The position numbers and the translations under genes were made by a program. Positions 45,108 to 53,373 of a DNA stretch of 64,000 nucleotides are shown piece by piece. The notes below the pieces were generated by a model. It was not told the origin of the DNA. It ran no database searches and saw only the letters and a list, made by a program, of their open reading frames with translations. Source of the stretch: SZAS-18 sp038322235 (GTDB lineage Bacteria > Verrucomicrobiota > Verrucomicrobiia > Chthoniobacterales > SZAS-18); contig JBBQFQ010000022.1 of the NCBI GenBank assembly GCA_038322235.1, positions 1 to 64,000 on the forward strand, in the 5' to 3' direction. How positions within the stretch are numbered: the first letter of the stretch is position 1; each line of letters begins with the position of its first letter.

Positions 45108-45956
45108 TCATTCCCCCAGCATTGCGCGCACCCGGTTGATCTCGGCCTCACTGGGGTTCGCCATCAGAAAGCGGAGATCGATGCGACGATTGCGGGCGCG
45201 GCCTTCATCGGTCGTGTTCTCGGCGACGGCGCGATTCTCGCCGTAGGCGCTGACCCCGACCATGGGCAGTCCGGCCGGATTTCGAAATGACTCCAGCATC
45301 GGCTCGGCGCGCATGAGGGTGCGATAAGTTCCCGTCGCTCGGGCGGTCGAGAGCTCCCAGTTATCCGCGAAACGGTCCGTGCGAATCGGCCGGTTGTCCG
45401 TGTGCCCTTCCACGAAGACGGATTCGAGCCGGAACGTGGAGCCGTCGGTCGCGCCTTCGCGCAGGACGGGCACGAGACAGCGCGCGAGGATCCGCAGGGC
45501 GTCGAGACCCTTGGGTTTGAGCGCATCGCTGCCCGGATCGAAAAGGAGATCGTCGGGCAGGCGCAGGACCCCGTTGGCGGGATCGAGCTGCACTTTGACG
45601 CCATCGCGGGCCAGCTCGCCGACGAGCCGCTCGAGCACCTCGCGGAGGGCGACATCCCGCTGCCGCAGGAGTTGCGTGAGCGCTTCGATCCGGCGGGCTT
45701 TCTCCAGCGCACTGGCGCGGGCGATCTCCGCGGCCTTCGCCTCCTCGGCGGCGCGTGAGCGCGCCTCCACCGCCTCCTGACGGGCGAGATCGGCGCTCCG
45801 CTGCGCGGTCCGGTAATGGAACGCGAAGGCGCAAAGCAGGATGACGAAGATGAAGACGACCCCCGTCATCAGGTCGGTGAGCGAGACGAAATAGTTCTCC
45901 TCCTCCGGGGCGTCCGGCGCCCGCCGGCGCGGGCGAACCAGCGTGTTCAGAGCCAT
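45108..45956 (-). CDS. zorB: ZorB-like OmpA/MotB proton-channel subunit
   Basis: A 282-residue protein with a short cytoplasmic N-terminus and one membrane helix (about 24-46, VSLTDLMTGVVFIFVILLCAF) with Asp28 at the proton-carrying position of MotB/ZorB. A helical linker (about 50-110) leads to a C-terminal OmpA peptidoglycan-binding domain (VEGHTDNRPI, NWELSTARA, NRRIDLRF). It pairs with the ZorA-like gene 25 bases upstream. In Zorya defence this subunit forms the ion-driven motor with ZorA. The symbol is by resemblance; zorC, zorD and zorE are not in the window. The start MALNTLV at 45956 was chosen for the spacing. Confidence 0.7.
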   Translation of the reverse strand: MALNTLVRPRRRAPDAPEEENYFVSLTDLMTGVVFIFVILLCAFAFHYRTAQRSADLARQEAVEARSRAAEEAKAAEIARASALEKARRIEALTQLLRQRDVALREVLERLVGELARDGVKVQLDPANGVLRLPDDLLFDPGSDALKPKGLDALRILARCLVPVLREGATDGSTFRLESVFVEGHTDNRPIRTDRFADNWELSTARATGTYRTLMRAEPMLESFRNPAGLPMVGVSAYGENRAVAENTTDEGRARNRRIDLRFLMANPSEAEINRVRAMLGE

Positions 45957-45981
45957 GGCCGTGAATTCGCGGAGCCCATGG

Positions 45982-47565
45982 TCAGGAGCGAATGCCCGCC
46001 CCGGCGAAAGGCGGCGCCGATTCCCGCGCGGCCGCGGCTTCCATCGCGCGGGCCGCGTCGGAGAGTGAGCTCGCGAGCGGGCCGATCTCTTCGAACGGCT
46101 TGAGCGCGGCCGTGGCGGCTTCGGCGGCCCGGCGCAAATCGGCGGCGGCCTCGGCGAAGCGGAATCCGTTGGAGTCGAACTGGCTCTGGGTTGCCCCCAG
46201 CGTCGCGCTGAGCTGGCCGCCGAGTTCCGTGAGGCGGTCCGCCTGCTCCTTCCACTGCATGCCGAGCGCGAGCATCGCCGCCCGCGTCTGCCCGGCGGCG
46301 GTGGCGGCGGTCTCGGCGGCGTCTTGGAATTTCGTGCCGAGGGTTTGCCAGTGTCCCACGGATTCGCGCACGGTCCCGGCGATCTCGGCAAACGCCGCAG
46401 GTAGATGACGCACGGCTTCGACGTCTCCGGCGATCCCGGTGAACGCCTGCCGGACCTCCGCCGCGGCCGTGGAGGCGCCCTCGAGATGCTGCTCGACCTG
46501 CTTCTGGGCGGCGATCATGACCTCGGCGATTTCGCTCGAGCGCGAGCGGATCTCGTCGCTCAACGTGCGGTAGTCGAACTGCACCGCGGCCGTCTGCGCC
46601 GTCACGGCTTCGAACCCCCGGCGGGTGTCGTCGAGTCGCTCGCGGATGGCATCGAGCGAGGCGGAAATCGCCTGCAGGTGATTCTTTAACGCCGTGTCCA
46701 GACCGGCGGTGGCGGCCGTGACGAAGCGCTCCATTTCCGTCGCGGTCGCCTCGACCATCCGCGTGCTCATGGTTTCGACGCCCTTCTCGAGGCGGTGCGC
46801 GGCGTCGCCGAAGACGAGATTGGCCTCGGCCATCTTGTCCGCCACGCGTTGGGCGATCGTGTCCCCGATCGCGCCAAGGCTCGTCGTGTGCCGGCGCGAT
46901 TCCTCGAGATTGCTCTGGAGTAACGTGGCGGCGTCCAAAACTTCGCCGTGCCGCTCCAGCTGAGCATTGAAGTCATCGATCGCCGCCTCAAGCTGGCTGA
47001 GCGAGCGGCGGAAGAAGATCCCGTAGACCACCGAGCAGAAGACGCCCGCGAGCGAGGTGCCAAACTTCAGGGACGCGCCGCCGAGCAATTGCCGGAGGGC
47101 TTCCGTCTGCGCGGCGGCGTCGCTACTGGAATCCAGAGCCGTCGCGGCCACGAAGATGACCGCGATGATGCCGGCGAAGGTGAAGCAAAGGCCGAGTCCC
47201 ACGAGTGTGCCGGGCAGGCCGCGGAACCAGTACATCGCGTGATGCCGGAAGAACGCTCCGGAGTGAAAAAATGCCTCGGGCGGCTGCTTCGCCCGGAGGA
47301 TGTCGCCCGGCAAAGTCACACATTGCGCCCGGAACTGCGTCCACGCCTCGCGCCAGGCTCGCTCGGGTTGCAGCGCCGCCGCGAGGCGCGTCTCGCGCGT
47401 CGCCGCCTCGCCTTCCAGGGCCGCGCGGCCCGCGGCGAGCGTCCGCCGGGCGCGGGCGGTGACGACGCTCCACCAGAGCGCGGTAACGACCGTGATCACA
47501 CCGAGCAGCGCCGACAGGACCAGGAGGGTCGTCTGGCTCGTGAGGATTTGGATCAGGCTATTCAT
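45982..47565 (-). CDS. zorA: ZorA-like MotA/ExbB-family channel subunit with long helical tail
   Basis: A 527-residue protein with membrane helices at about 13-35, 116-141 (GLPGTLVGLGLCFTFAGIIA) and 168-186 (FGTSLAGVFCSVVYGIFF), followed by a 340-residue Ala/Glu-rich, predicted coiled-coil tail. The GLPGTLVGLGL.FTF and LKFGTSLAG blocks match the ZorA branch of MotA/TolQ/ExbB proteins, where the cytoplasmic tail is thought to signal phage attack. The partner is the ZorB-like gene. It has no flagellar, Tol or Exb neighbours, which argues against those roles. Its GC matches the neighbours. Confidence 0.7.
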   Translation of the reverse strand: MNSLIQILTSQTTLLVLSALLGVITVVTALWWSVVTARARRTLAAGRAALEGEAATRETRLAAALQPERAWREAWTQFRAQCVTLPGDILRAKQPPEAFFHSGAFFRHHAMYWFRGLPGTLVGLGLCFTFAGIIAVIFVAATALDSSSDAAAQTEALRQLLGGASLKFGTSLAGVFCSVVYGIFFRRSLSQLEAAIDDFNAQLERHGEVLDAATLLQSNLEESRRHTTSLGAIGDTIAQRVADKMAEANLVFGDAAHRLEKGVETMSTRMVEATATEMERFVTAATAGLDTALKNHLQAISASLDAIRERLDDTRRGFEAVTAQTAAVQFDYRTLSDEIRSRSSEIAEVMIAAQKQVEQHLEGASTAAAEVRQAFTGIAGDVEAVRHLPAAFAEIAGTVRESVGHWQTLGTKFQDAAETAATAAGQTRAAMLALGMQWKEQADRLTELGGQLSATLGATQSQFDSNGFRFAEAAADLRRAAEAATAALKPFEEIGPLASSLSDAARAMEAAAARESAPPFAGAGIRS

Positions 47566-47711
47566 CGGAGATGCCCCGGCATCTTGAACCGTCCGATCGT
47601 AGCCGATCCCGCGCCAACCGCGAGCATCGAGCAGCGGAAGAACGGTGCGGGGGCGGGGGAGCGCGGGCTCACGGTCGACAATGGAACGACTTGCGTGGAG
47701 AGGTGCTTTCC

Positions 47712-48326
47712 ATGGAATTCTCCCACTATTCCGCCTTCGCGCTCGCGCTCGCGATTGCGGTGGCTCTGCCGGGGCCGGGAATCATCTCGGTCACGTCGTG
47801 CGCCATCGGTCGCGGTCTGCCGGCGGCCGGTGCGATGATTGTCGGGATCATTCTGGGCGACCTGATCTTTTTTCTGCTCGCGGTGCTCGGCATGGCCGCT
47901 CTCGCCCGCTCGATGGGGGAATTGTTCCTCGTCGTCAAGATCCTCGGAGCGGCGTATCTCGTTTGGCTCGGGTTGAAGCTCTGGCGGGCCCCCGTCGCCG
48001 CGCCCGGCGCAGACGGTGCGCCGATCCGGCGCGGCTTTCTCCGCAATCTCGTGGGCGGCCTCGGGGTCACACTGGGAAACCCGAAGGCGATCGCTTTTTA
48101 CGCCGGGCTCCTCCCGACGTTTGTGAATCTGGAGACGATTACGCCCGGCCAGACGGGGGTGATGGCCCTGATCGTCGTCGCGCTGGTCGGACTCATCCCG
48201 CTGGCGTACGCGCTCGCTGCCGCGAGGGCCCGTCGGTTGTTCGCCGATCCACGGCGGCAGCGGGTCATGAATCGCACGGCCGGAACCATGATGGTCGGCG
48301 CCGGCGTGGCGGTGGCGACGAATTGA
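47712..48326 (+). CDS. LysE/RhtB family amino-acid exporter
   Basis: A 204-residue inner-membrane protein with six hydrophobic segments. The PGPGIISVTSCAIGRGLPAAGAMIVG N-terminal block, LKILGAAYLVWLGLKLWR-like segment (here VVKILGAAYLVWLG) and GNPKAIAFYAGLLPTF are typical of the LysE superfamily. It probably exports an amino acid such as threonine or homoserine. The start MEFSHYS at 47712 gives the family N-terminus. It is divergent from zorA-like (146-base gap). Confidence 0.9.
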   Translation: MEFSHYSAFALALAIAVALPGPGIISVTSCAIGRGLPAAGAMIVGIILGDLIFFLLAVLGMAALARSMGELFLVVKILGAAYLVWLGLKLWRAPVAAPGADGAPIRRGFLRNLVGGLGVTLGNPKAIAFYAGLLPTFVNLETITPGQTGVMALIVVALVGLIPLAYALAAARARRLFADPRRQRVMNRTAGTMMVGAGVAVATN

Positions 48327-48341
48327 AGAACTCCCGCGGAG

Positions 48342-48510
48342 AGGCAGAGGATCAATCCTTCGCCCTCTGCGCCTCGGCGGAAGCCACTGCCTCATGAGGC
48401 AGGCGGCCTCCGCGCTTGAATCAGCTGGAAGAGGGAAATCCCGCCGAGGCGCAGAGACGCAGAGAATCAATCCTTCATCCCTCTGCGCCTCTGCGCCTCA
48501 GCGGGAGACC
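48342..48510. repeat. CTCTGCGC-type repeat block with inverted arms
   Basis: Two direct copies of ATCAATCCTTC..CCCTCTGCGCCTC lie at 48351-48375 and 48466-48491, the second followed by CTGCGCCTC repeats on an 8-base step. GAGGCGCAGAG at 48446-48456 is the inverse of the CTCTGCGCCTC arms, and TGCCTCATGAGGCA (48388-48401) is a perfect palindrome. It fills the gap between two convergent genes and may also stop transcription from either side. Confidence 0.65.
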
Positions 48511-48554
48511 TCGGTTTCGGTCCTCTGAGTTTCCTCGCTGACCAGGATTTGCCG

Positions 48555-49778
48555 CTAACCCCTCCGGATCTCTGACCCCTGGAACCGCACCTGGATGCGG
48601 AAGACTTTTTTCACCCGGCAGATAATTTCGCCCGTCTTGAGATCAAAGCGCTGGGGAACCTCGATCCGATGGATGTCCACAACGGCGTGGAAACCACGCT
48701 CCGAATAGACATCGATCAGCATCGCGAGCGCGAGTGGATCCTCAAGGACGGTATCCTCCGTGTTCACGACGGCCACGCCCGAAATGGCGTGCCGAATGAT
48801 GATCGGAATCATCTTCTTCTCGAGCATCGACGTCACGCGCGCGAAGAGCTCGGTGTGCTCCAGTTCATAGGCATCCAGCCGTTTCACGAGCTCCTGGCGG
48901 GCGTGGACGATGATCTGACTGGCGAGCGGGATCCCACGGAGCCGATCGAAAGTGCGGGGGTCGAGTTCGAGGGAGCTCTGGTATTCCAGCTCCCGCAGGA
49001 TGTTCTGCTCGACTTCCGCAATGGAGCCCTGCGCGGTGATGAAGTGGTAGTGAAAGGTCTCCTTGAGCGATTGGAGTGCGTCCCACGTCTGCTCTTTGAA
49101 GACCCGGTAACGTCGCTGGGCGAGGTGCTCGTCGTAGTCCGTCACTCGCTCCTCCAGCAGTTCTCCGATGCCGGTCCGTCGCACCTTTTCGTTGTACTCC
49201 TTGATCTCCCGCCCGCGTTGGAGCTGGCGGTCGACCGACGTTCGTTCATCCACGAAAAGCACCATGATGTGAATGGTCGGCTGCCGGAAATGGGCGCTGA
49301 GCGGGGTGCCATTAAATTCACTCCGGAGCTCGTGCATCTTCCCCACCAGCAACTTCAGGCATTCCACCTGGGCCTTGGTCCGGGGGAAGCCGTCGAGGAT
49401 GACGCCGTCGCGGAATTCCTCCTCGAGGAGGCGGCGGAAGAGGAGGCTGACCGCTTCGCGGTCGCCGACCATGTTGCCGGCGTCCTTCAGGCGTTTCGCT
49501 TCGGGTGAATCGAGCAGGGAGCTCATCACGATCGGCCCGCACGTGAGACCGCGGGCCTTCCCGATGAAAGCGGTCTGGGTGCCCTTGCCGGCGCCCGGAG
49601 CGCCGCCGAGCAGGATGATCTCTTTCGGGAAGCGCAGATTCGCCCGTCCGAAATCGGCTTCCAGATCCTGCCACACCGCCCCGAAGATCAGCTGGGCGTC
49701 CTTGATTTCGAGGTCGGGCACTTTCGCCGGTGCGGCCGCGGCGACAGGCGCTTTTTCGGGGCTGGGGGGATTAGCCAT
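48555..49778 (-). CDS. adenylate-kinase-like nucleoside monophosphate kinase with extra C-terminal region
   Basis: A 407-residue protein. Residues about 60-250 carry an adenylate kinase-type core: P-loop GGAPGAGKGTQ (67-77), SSLLDSPEAKRLKDAGNMVGD and DGFPRTKAQ. Normal adenylate kinase is about 215 residues; here the LID region is unusual (FVDERTSVDRQLQRGREIKEYNEK) and a C-terminal segment of about 150 residues (from DPRTFDRLRGIPLAS to the end) has no match I know. The substrate may not be AMP. It is a single gene, minus strand, and the start MANPPSPEK at 49778 follows from the spacing to the divergent neighbour. Confidence 0.75.
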   Translation of the reverse strand: MANPPSPEKAPVAAAAPAKVPDLEIKDAQLIFGAVWQDLEADFGRANLRFPKEIILLGGAPGAGKGTQTAFIGKARGLTCGPIVMSSLLDSPEAKRLKDAGNMVGDREAVSLLFRRLLEEEFRDGVILDGFPRTKAQVECLKLLVGKMHELRSEFNGTPLSAHFRQPTIHIMVLFVDERTSVDRQLQRGREIKEYNEKVRRTGIGELLEERVTDYDEHLAQRRYRVFKEQTWDALQSLKETFHYHFITAQGSIAEVEQNILRELEYQSSLELDPRTFDRLRGIPLASQIIVHARQELVKRLDAYELEHTELFARVTSMLEKKMIPIIIRHAISGVAVVNTEDTVLEDPLALAMLIDVYSERGFHAVVDIHRIEVPQRFDLKTGEIICRVKKVFRIQVRFQGSEIRRG

Positions 49779-49892
49779 CCGGAAGTGGAGCGCAAGATCG
49801 CGCATCGCGCGCGTGCGGATGTGAGGAAATCCGGGGGACGCGGTTTCCGGATGGTGCCTTGCACGATTGACTCCGATCGGGAGGATGCCCGG

Positions 49893-50693
49893 ATGTGCCT
49901 TGTGGCCGCCAGCTGGCAATCGCACCCGCGCTACCGCCTCATCCTGGCGGGCAATCGCGATGAATTCCATGAGCGGCCCACCGCGCCGCTGGGGCGCTGG
50001 TCCGGGCATCCGGGACTGCTCGCGGGCCGCGATCTCTCGGCGGGCGGCCTCTGGATGGGCGTGACGGAGGACGGCCGCGCCGGGGTCGTGACCAACGTGC
50101 GCGACCTCACGGCTCCCACTGACGGCCGCTCCCGGGGCGAACTGCTCCGGGATTTTCTGACCGGATCCGATGGCGTGGGCGCGGAGAACTTCGTGCAGCG
50201 TCTGGCCCAACGCGGCGACGCTTACCGCGCCTTCAACCTGATGGTCTTCGATCCGGAGTCTGCGCGCTTCGTCAGCAACCGACCGGCGTCCGGCGGCCGG
50301 ACGCTCGGGCCGGGAATCCACGCGCTGTCGAACGGTCCGATCGAGGCCCCCTGGCCAAAGTCGCGCGCGCTCGCCGCCGCCCTGGGGGCCTGGAGCGCGC
50401 GGGACGACGCGCCGATCGAGGAACTCTTTCTCCCGCTGGCGGACGAGGCCGTCGCCCCGGACAGCGAACTGCCGGACACAGGCATCGGCCTCGAGCGGGA
50501 GCGCCTGCTTTCCGCCGCGTTTATCCGGGGAGATCGCTACGGCACAAGGGCGAGCACGGTGTTGGCGATCGAGCCCTGCGGGCGAGGCGTGATCATCGAA
50601 CGGCGCTTCGGCCGGAACGGCATCCCGCAGGGCGAGACGCGGCTGGAGTTTGCTCGAGATCCATCGGTTTGCGGTGGTGGCGCCGCCGCGTAG
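49893..50693 (+). CDS. NRDE family protein (TANGO2-like)
   Basis: A 266-residue protein starting MCLVAASW, with Cys2 as the likely N-terminal nucleophile after Met removal, then AGNRDEFHERPTAPL, the NRDE motif that names the family, and GGLWMGVTEDGRAGVVTNVR. The fold is predicted to be Ntn-hydrolase-like; cellular homologues (TANGO2) are tied to heme or lipid handling, but bacterial function is unsettled. The start at 49893 puts Cys at position 2. It ends 11 bases before the ABC ATPase gene, suggesting one transcript. Confidence 0.85.
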   Translation: MCLVAASWQSHPRYRLILAGNRDEFHERPTAPLGRWSGHPGLLAGRDLSAGGLWMGVTEDGRAGVVTNVRDLTAPTDGRSRGELLRDFLTGSDGVGAENFVQRLAQRGDAYRAFNLMVFDPESARFVSNRPASGGRTLGPGIHALSNGPIEAPWPKSRALAAALGAWSARDDAPIEELFLPLADEAVAPDSELPDTGIGLERERLLSAAFIRGDRYGTRASTVLAIEPCGRGVIIERRFGRNGIPQGETRLEFARDPSVCGGGAAA

Positions 50694-50704
50694 CGTGCTT
50701 CCCA

Positions 50705-51439
50705 ATGGTTCAAATAGAGGGGCTGACGAAGTTATACGCGGACTTCGCCGCGGTCACGGACCTCTCTTTCGGAGTCCAGGCGGGTGAAGTGCTCGGACTC
50801 GTCGGACCTAACGGCGCGGGGAAGACGACGACGCTCCGCTGCCTTGGTGGGATCATTCCGCCGACGAAAGGGGCGCTGCGGATCGCCGGCCACGATCTTC
50901 TGGCCGATCCGATCGAAGCCAAGCGGGGACTCGCGTTCTTCGCGGACGAGCCGAAACTCTTTGAGCATCTCACCGTCTGGCAGCACCTCGAGTTCATGGG
51001 CCGGCTCTACGGCGTGGCCGATACCGCGATTCGCGGACGCGAACTGCTCGAGCGTCTCGACATGACAGAACGTGCCAACTCCCTGCCCGGAGAGCTCTCC
51101 CGCGGGATGAAGCAGAAGGTCGTGCTCGCCTGCGGCTTCCTCCATTCCCCGAAGGTGATGTTTTTCGACGAGCCGCTCACCGGTCTCGATCCTCTCGCGA
51201 TCCGGCGGACGAAGGACCTCATCGTGGCGCAGGCTCGAGCCGGAGTGGCGGTCATCATCAGCTCGCATCTCCTCCATCTCCTCGAGGAGGTCTGCTCCCA
51301 TGTGCTCATCCTGAAGCGCGGCGTGAAGGTCGCGCACGGCACGATGGAAGAGATTCGCGCGCTGCCGGGGGTCGGCGGGGAATCGACGAGCCTCGAAGAC
51401 GTCTTCATCCATCTCGTGGGTGAGGACGCCGGGAATTGA
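50705..51439 (+). CDS. ABC transporter ATP-binding protein
   Basis: A 244-residue ATPase with Walker A GPNGAGKTTT (about 37-46), the signature region LSRGMKQKVVLACGF, Walker B VMFFDEPLTGLDP and switch His in IISSHLL. It belongs to the NatA/CcmA-like exporter group. It energises the permease encoded 42 bases downstream. The substrate is unknown. The start MVQIEGLTK at 50705 matches the family. Confidence 0.92.
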   Translation: MVQIEGLTKLYADFAAVTDLSFGVQAGEVLGLVGPNGAGKTTTLRCLGGIIPPTKGALRIAGHDLLADPIEAKRGLAFFADEPKLFEHLTVWQHLEFMGRLYGVADTAIRGRELLERLDMTERANSLPGELSRGMKQKVVLACGFLHSPKVMFFDEPLTGLDPLAIRRTKDLIVAQARAGVAVIISSHLLHLLEEVCSHVLILKRGVKVAHGTMEEIRALPGVGGESTSLEDVFIHLVGEDAGN

Positions 51440-51481
51440 ACGCTCCGTTGCGCGTGGTGCCCCGGCCGTGAATTCGCTCCG

Positions 51482-53227
51482 ATGAACCACCCGCTGGCCT
51501 ACCTCGTGACGCGTTCGACCTGGAACGCGATCCGCGCCCGGGTGCGCCGTCTCCGTCAGCCGAAATACCTCGCCGGCGCGATCTTCGGCATCGGCTATTT
51601 CTACTTTCTTTTTTTCCGCAACGTCCAGGCGCGCGGGCTGACGCGCCGGAACGGCAGTCCCGTCCTGGACCTGGGCATCCCGCCCGAACTGGCGCCCGAC
51701 ATCGCCGCGTTCGTCCTGCTGATCATGGCGCTCATCACGTGCTGGATCCTCCCCGGTTCGCGCGCGGCCCTCACCTTCAGCGAGGCGGAGATGGCGTTCC
51801 TGCTCCCAGGTCCGGTGGGTCGGTCCACGCTGGTGCGCTACAAGCTCTTCAACGCGCTCTTCTGGATGCTGCTTCCCGCCCTGTTTTTCACGTTCGTCTC
51901 GGGGAGATTCGCGGAGGGCGCGCGCGGCTGGTATCACGCCGCCGGCTGGTGGTTCGTCCTGTCGACGCTGCAGCTCCACCGGCTCGCGGCCTCCTTCGCC
52001 CTCACGCGCGCCTTCGAGCGCGGGCTGTCGAGCGGACGCCGCCGGCTGCTGCTCGCCCTCGGATTTATCTGCGTTCTCGGCGGACTCGTGGCGTGGCGTC
52101 AGGTCGCGCCGGCTGCACCTGACCTCAAGAGCGTGCTCTCTGGACAGGCGCTCGGGCCTTACCTGGAGGGCCTCGTCCGGACCGGACCGGCGACCTGGAT
52201 CCTCTATCCCTTCAAGCTCGTCGTCCTGCCGTGGTTCGCGCCCACCCTGCCCGCCTTTCTCCTTGCGTGCGTCCCGGCGATGCTCCTCCAATTCGCCCAT
52301 TACCTTTGGGTCACCCGAGCCGACGTGGCCTTCGAGGAGGCGTCGATCGCCCATTCCGTGAAGCGAGCGGCGATGCTAGCGGCCCGAAAGTCGGGCGAGC
52401 GTCCCGCGGCGTTGCGCTCGCTTTCGGCGCGCCAGCCGCTGTTTGCCCTGCGGCCGACGGGCTGGGCGCCGTGGGCGCTGGTCTGGAAGTACGTGATCGA
52501 ACTCGGCGGCCGTCGTCGCCTTTTGTGGTGGGCCGGAGGAGTGAGCGTGTTCCTCGCCTTCGTGGCGATCGCGGCGCGGATTCCGGCGCTCCGCCCGGTT
52601 GGGGTCGTTGCGGTGGGCGTCAGCTCCGGGCTGCTCTTCAGCTCCATCGTCGTCTTTCCGATGCTTGCCTCGCAGGTCGTGCGGAAGAGTTTTTCCGCGC
52701 TCGAAGTGATGCGGACTCTACCCATTTCGGGTCCGCCGCTCGCGTTCGGCCAGCTGCTGGGTCCGGCTCTTCTCGGGGCAATTCTCCAAGTCACGGCGCT
52801 CGCGATGATCGCGGTGGGTTCACCGGCGGCAGCCCGCTGGCTCACGCAGGCACCCGGTTTTTTCCTGCCGTGCGCTTGCATCGGGTTGCTCGTGCTCCCG
52901 GCCTTCAACCTCGTGACGAGCCTCGTCCCCGTCGCACTCCCGCTTCTCTTTCCCGGCTGGTTTCGGCCCGGCGAGGCGGCGGGCATCGAGGCCACGGGAC
53001 TGCGGTTCCTCGGGTTCTTCGGACAGTTGTTGTTCAACGCAGTTGCGCTCGCGCCGGCGGTGCTCGTTGTGCTGGGCTGCGTCTTCCTCGTCACGCCGCT
53101 GGCCGGCCCGGCCATCGGGGCGTTTTCGGCGGTCGGCACGGTGGCGCTGTTGTTGATCACCGAAGCGTGGCTCGGCCTGATCGCGATCGGGAGATTGATT
53201 GACCGGTTCGATCCGACGGAGGTTTGA
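51482..53227 (+). CDS. ABC exporter permease-like membrane protein
   Basis: A 581-residue integral membrane protein with about ten to twelve hydrophobic segments and the opening MNHPLAYLVTRSTWNAIRARVRRLRQPKYLAG, typical of a poorly characterised ABC-2-type exporter family. The middle part (about residues 280-340) is a charged loop. It is the membrane partner of the preceding ATPase. The transported compound cannot be inferred. Confidence 0.8.
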   Translation: MNHPLAYLVTRSTWNAIRARVRRLRQPKYLAGAIFGIGYFYFLFFRNVQARGLTRRNGSPVLDLGIPPELAPDIAAFVLLIMALITCWILPGSRAALTFSEAEMAFLLPGPVGRSTLVRYKLFNALFWMLLPALFFTFVSGRFAEGARGWYHAAGWWFVLSTLQLHRLAASFALTRAFERGLSSGRRRLLLALGFICVLGGLVAWRQVAPAAPDLKSVLSGQALGPYLEGLVRTGPATWILYPFKLVVLPWFAPTLPAFLLACVPAMLLQFAHYLWVTRADVAFEEASIAHSVKRAAMLAARKSGERPAALRSLSARQPLFALRPTGWAPWALVWKYVIELGGRRRLLWWAGGVSVFLAFVAIAARIPALRPVGVVAVGVSSGLLFSSIVVFPMLASQVVRKSFSALEVMRTLPISGPPLAFGQLLGPALLGAILQVTALAMIAVGSPAAARWLTQAPGFFLPCACIGLLVLPAFNLVTSLVPVALPLLFPGWFRPGEAAGIEATGLRFLGFFGQLLFNAVALAPAVLVVLGCVFLVTPLAGPAIGAFSAVGTVALLLITEAWLGLIAIGRLIDRFDPTEV

Positions 53228-53345
53228 GGATAGCGGTTGCGACGGGTGGGGTGCCGTCGCGCCGCGAGGCTTCTGACGCCTCGCCGGCGCCGGCCGGTGG
53301 CGTCCGCACGTGCGCTGCGGAGGCGCACATCGCATGGGCTCGTTC

Positions 53346-53366
53346 GTCCGCGGCCGCGCCGCGGAC
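53346..53366 (-). terminator. GC-rich hairpin after thiC
   Basis: GTCCGCGGC and GCCGCGGAC form a perfect 9-bp stem with a 3-base loop, 8 bases past the thiC stop. There is no T tract on the minus strand, so it may be a weak or factor-assisted terminator. Confidence 0.45.
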
Positions 53367-53373
53367 TCGCGCG

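Noticed and set aside
45108..47565. Complete Zorya system, or flagellar/Tol/Exb stator pair
   Set aside because: No zorC, zorD or zorE in the window for the first; no flagellar, tol or exb neighbours and a long tail for the second.
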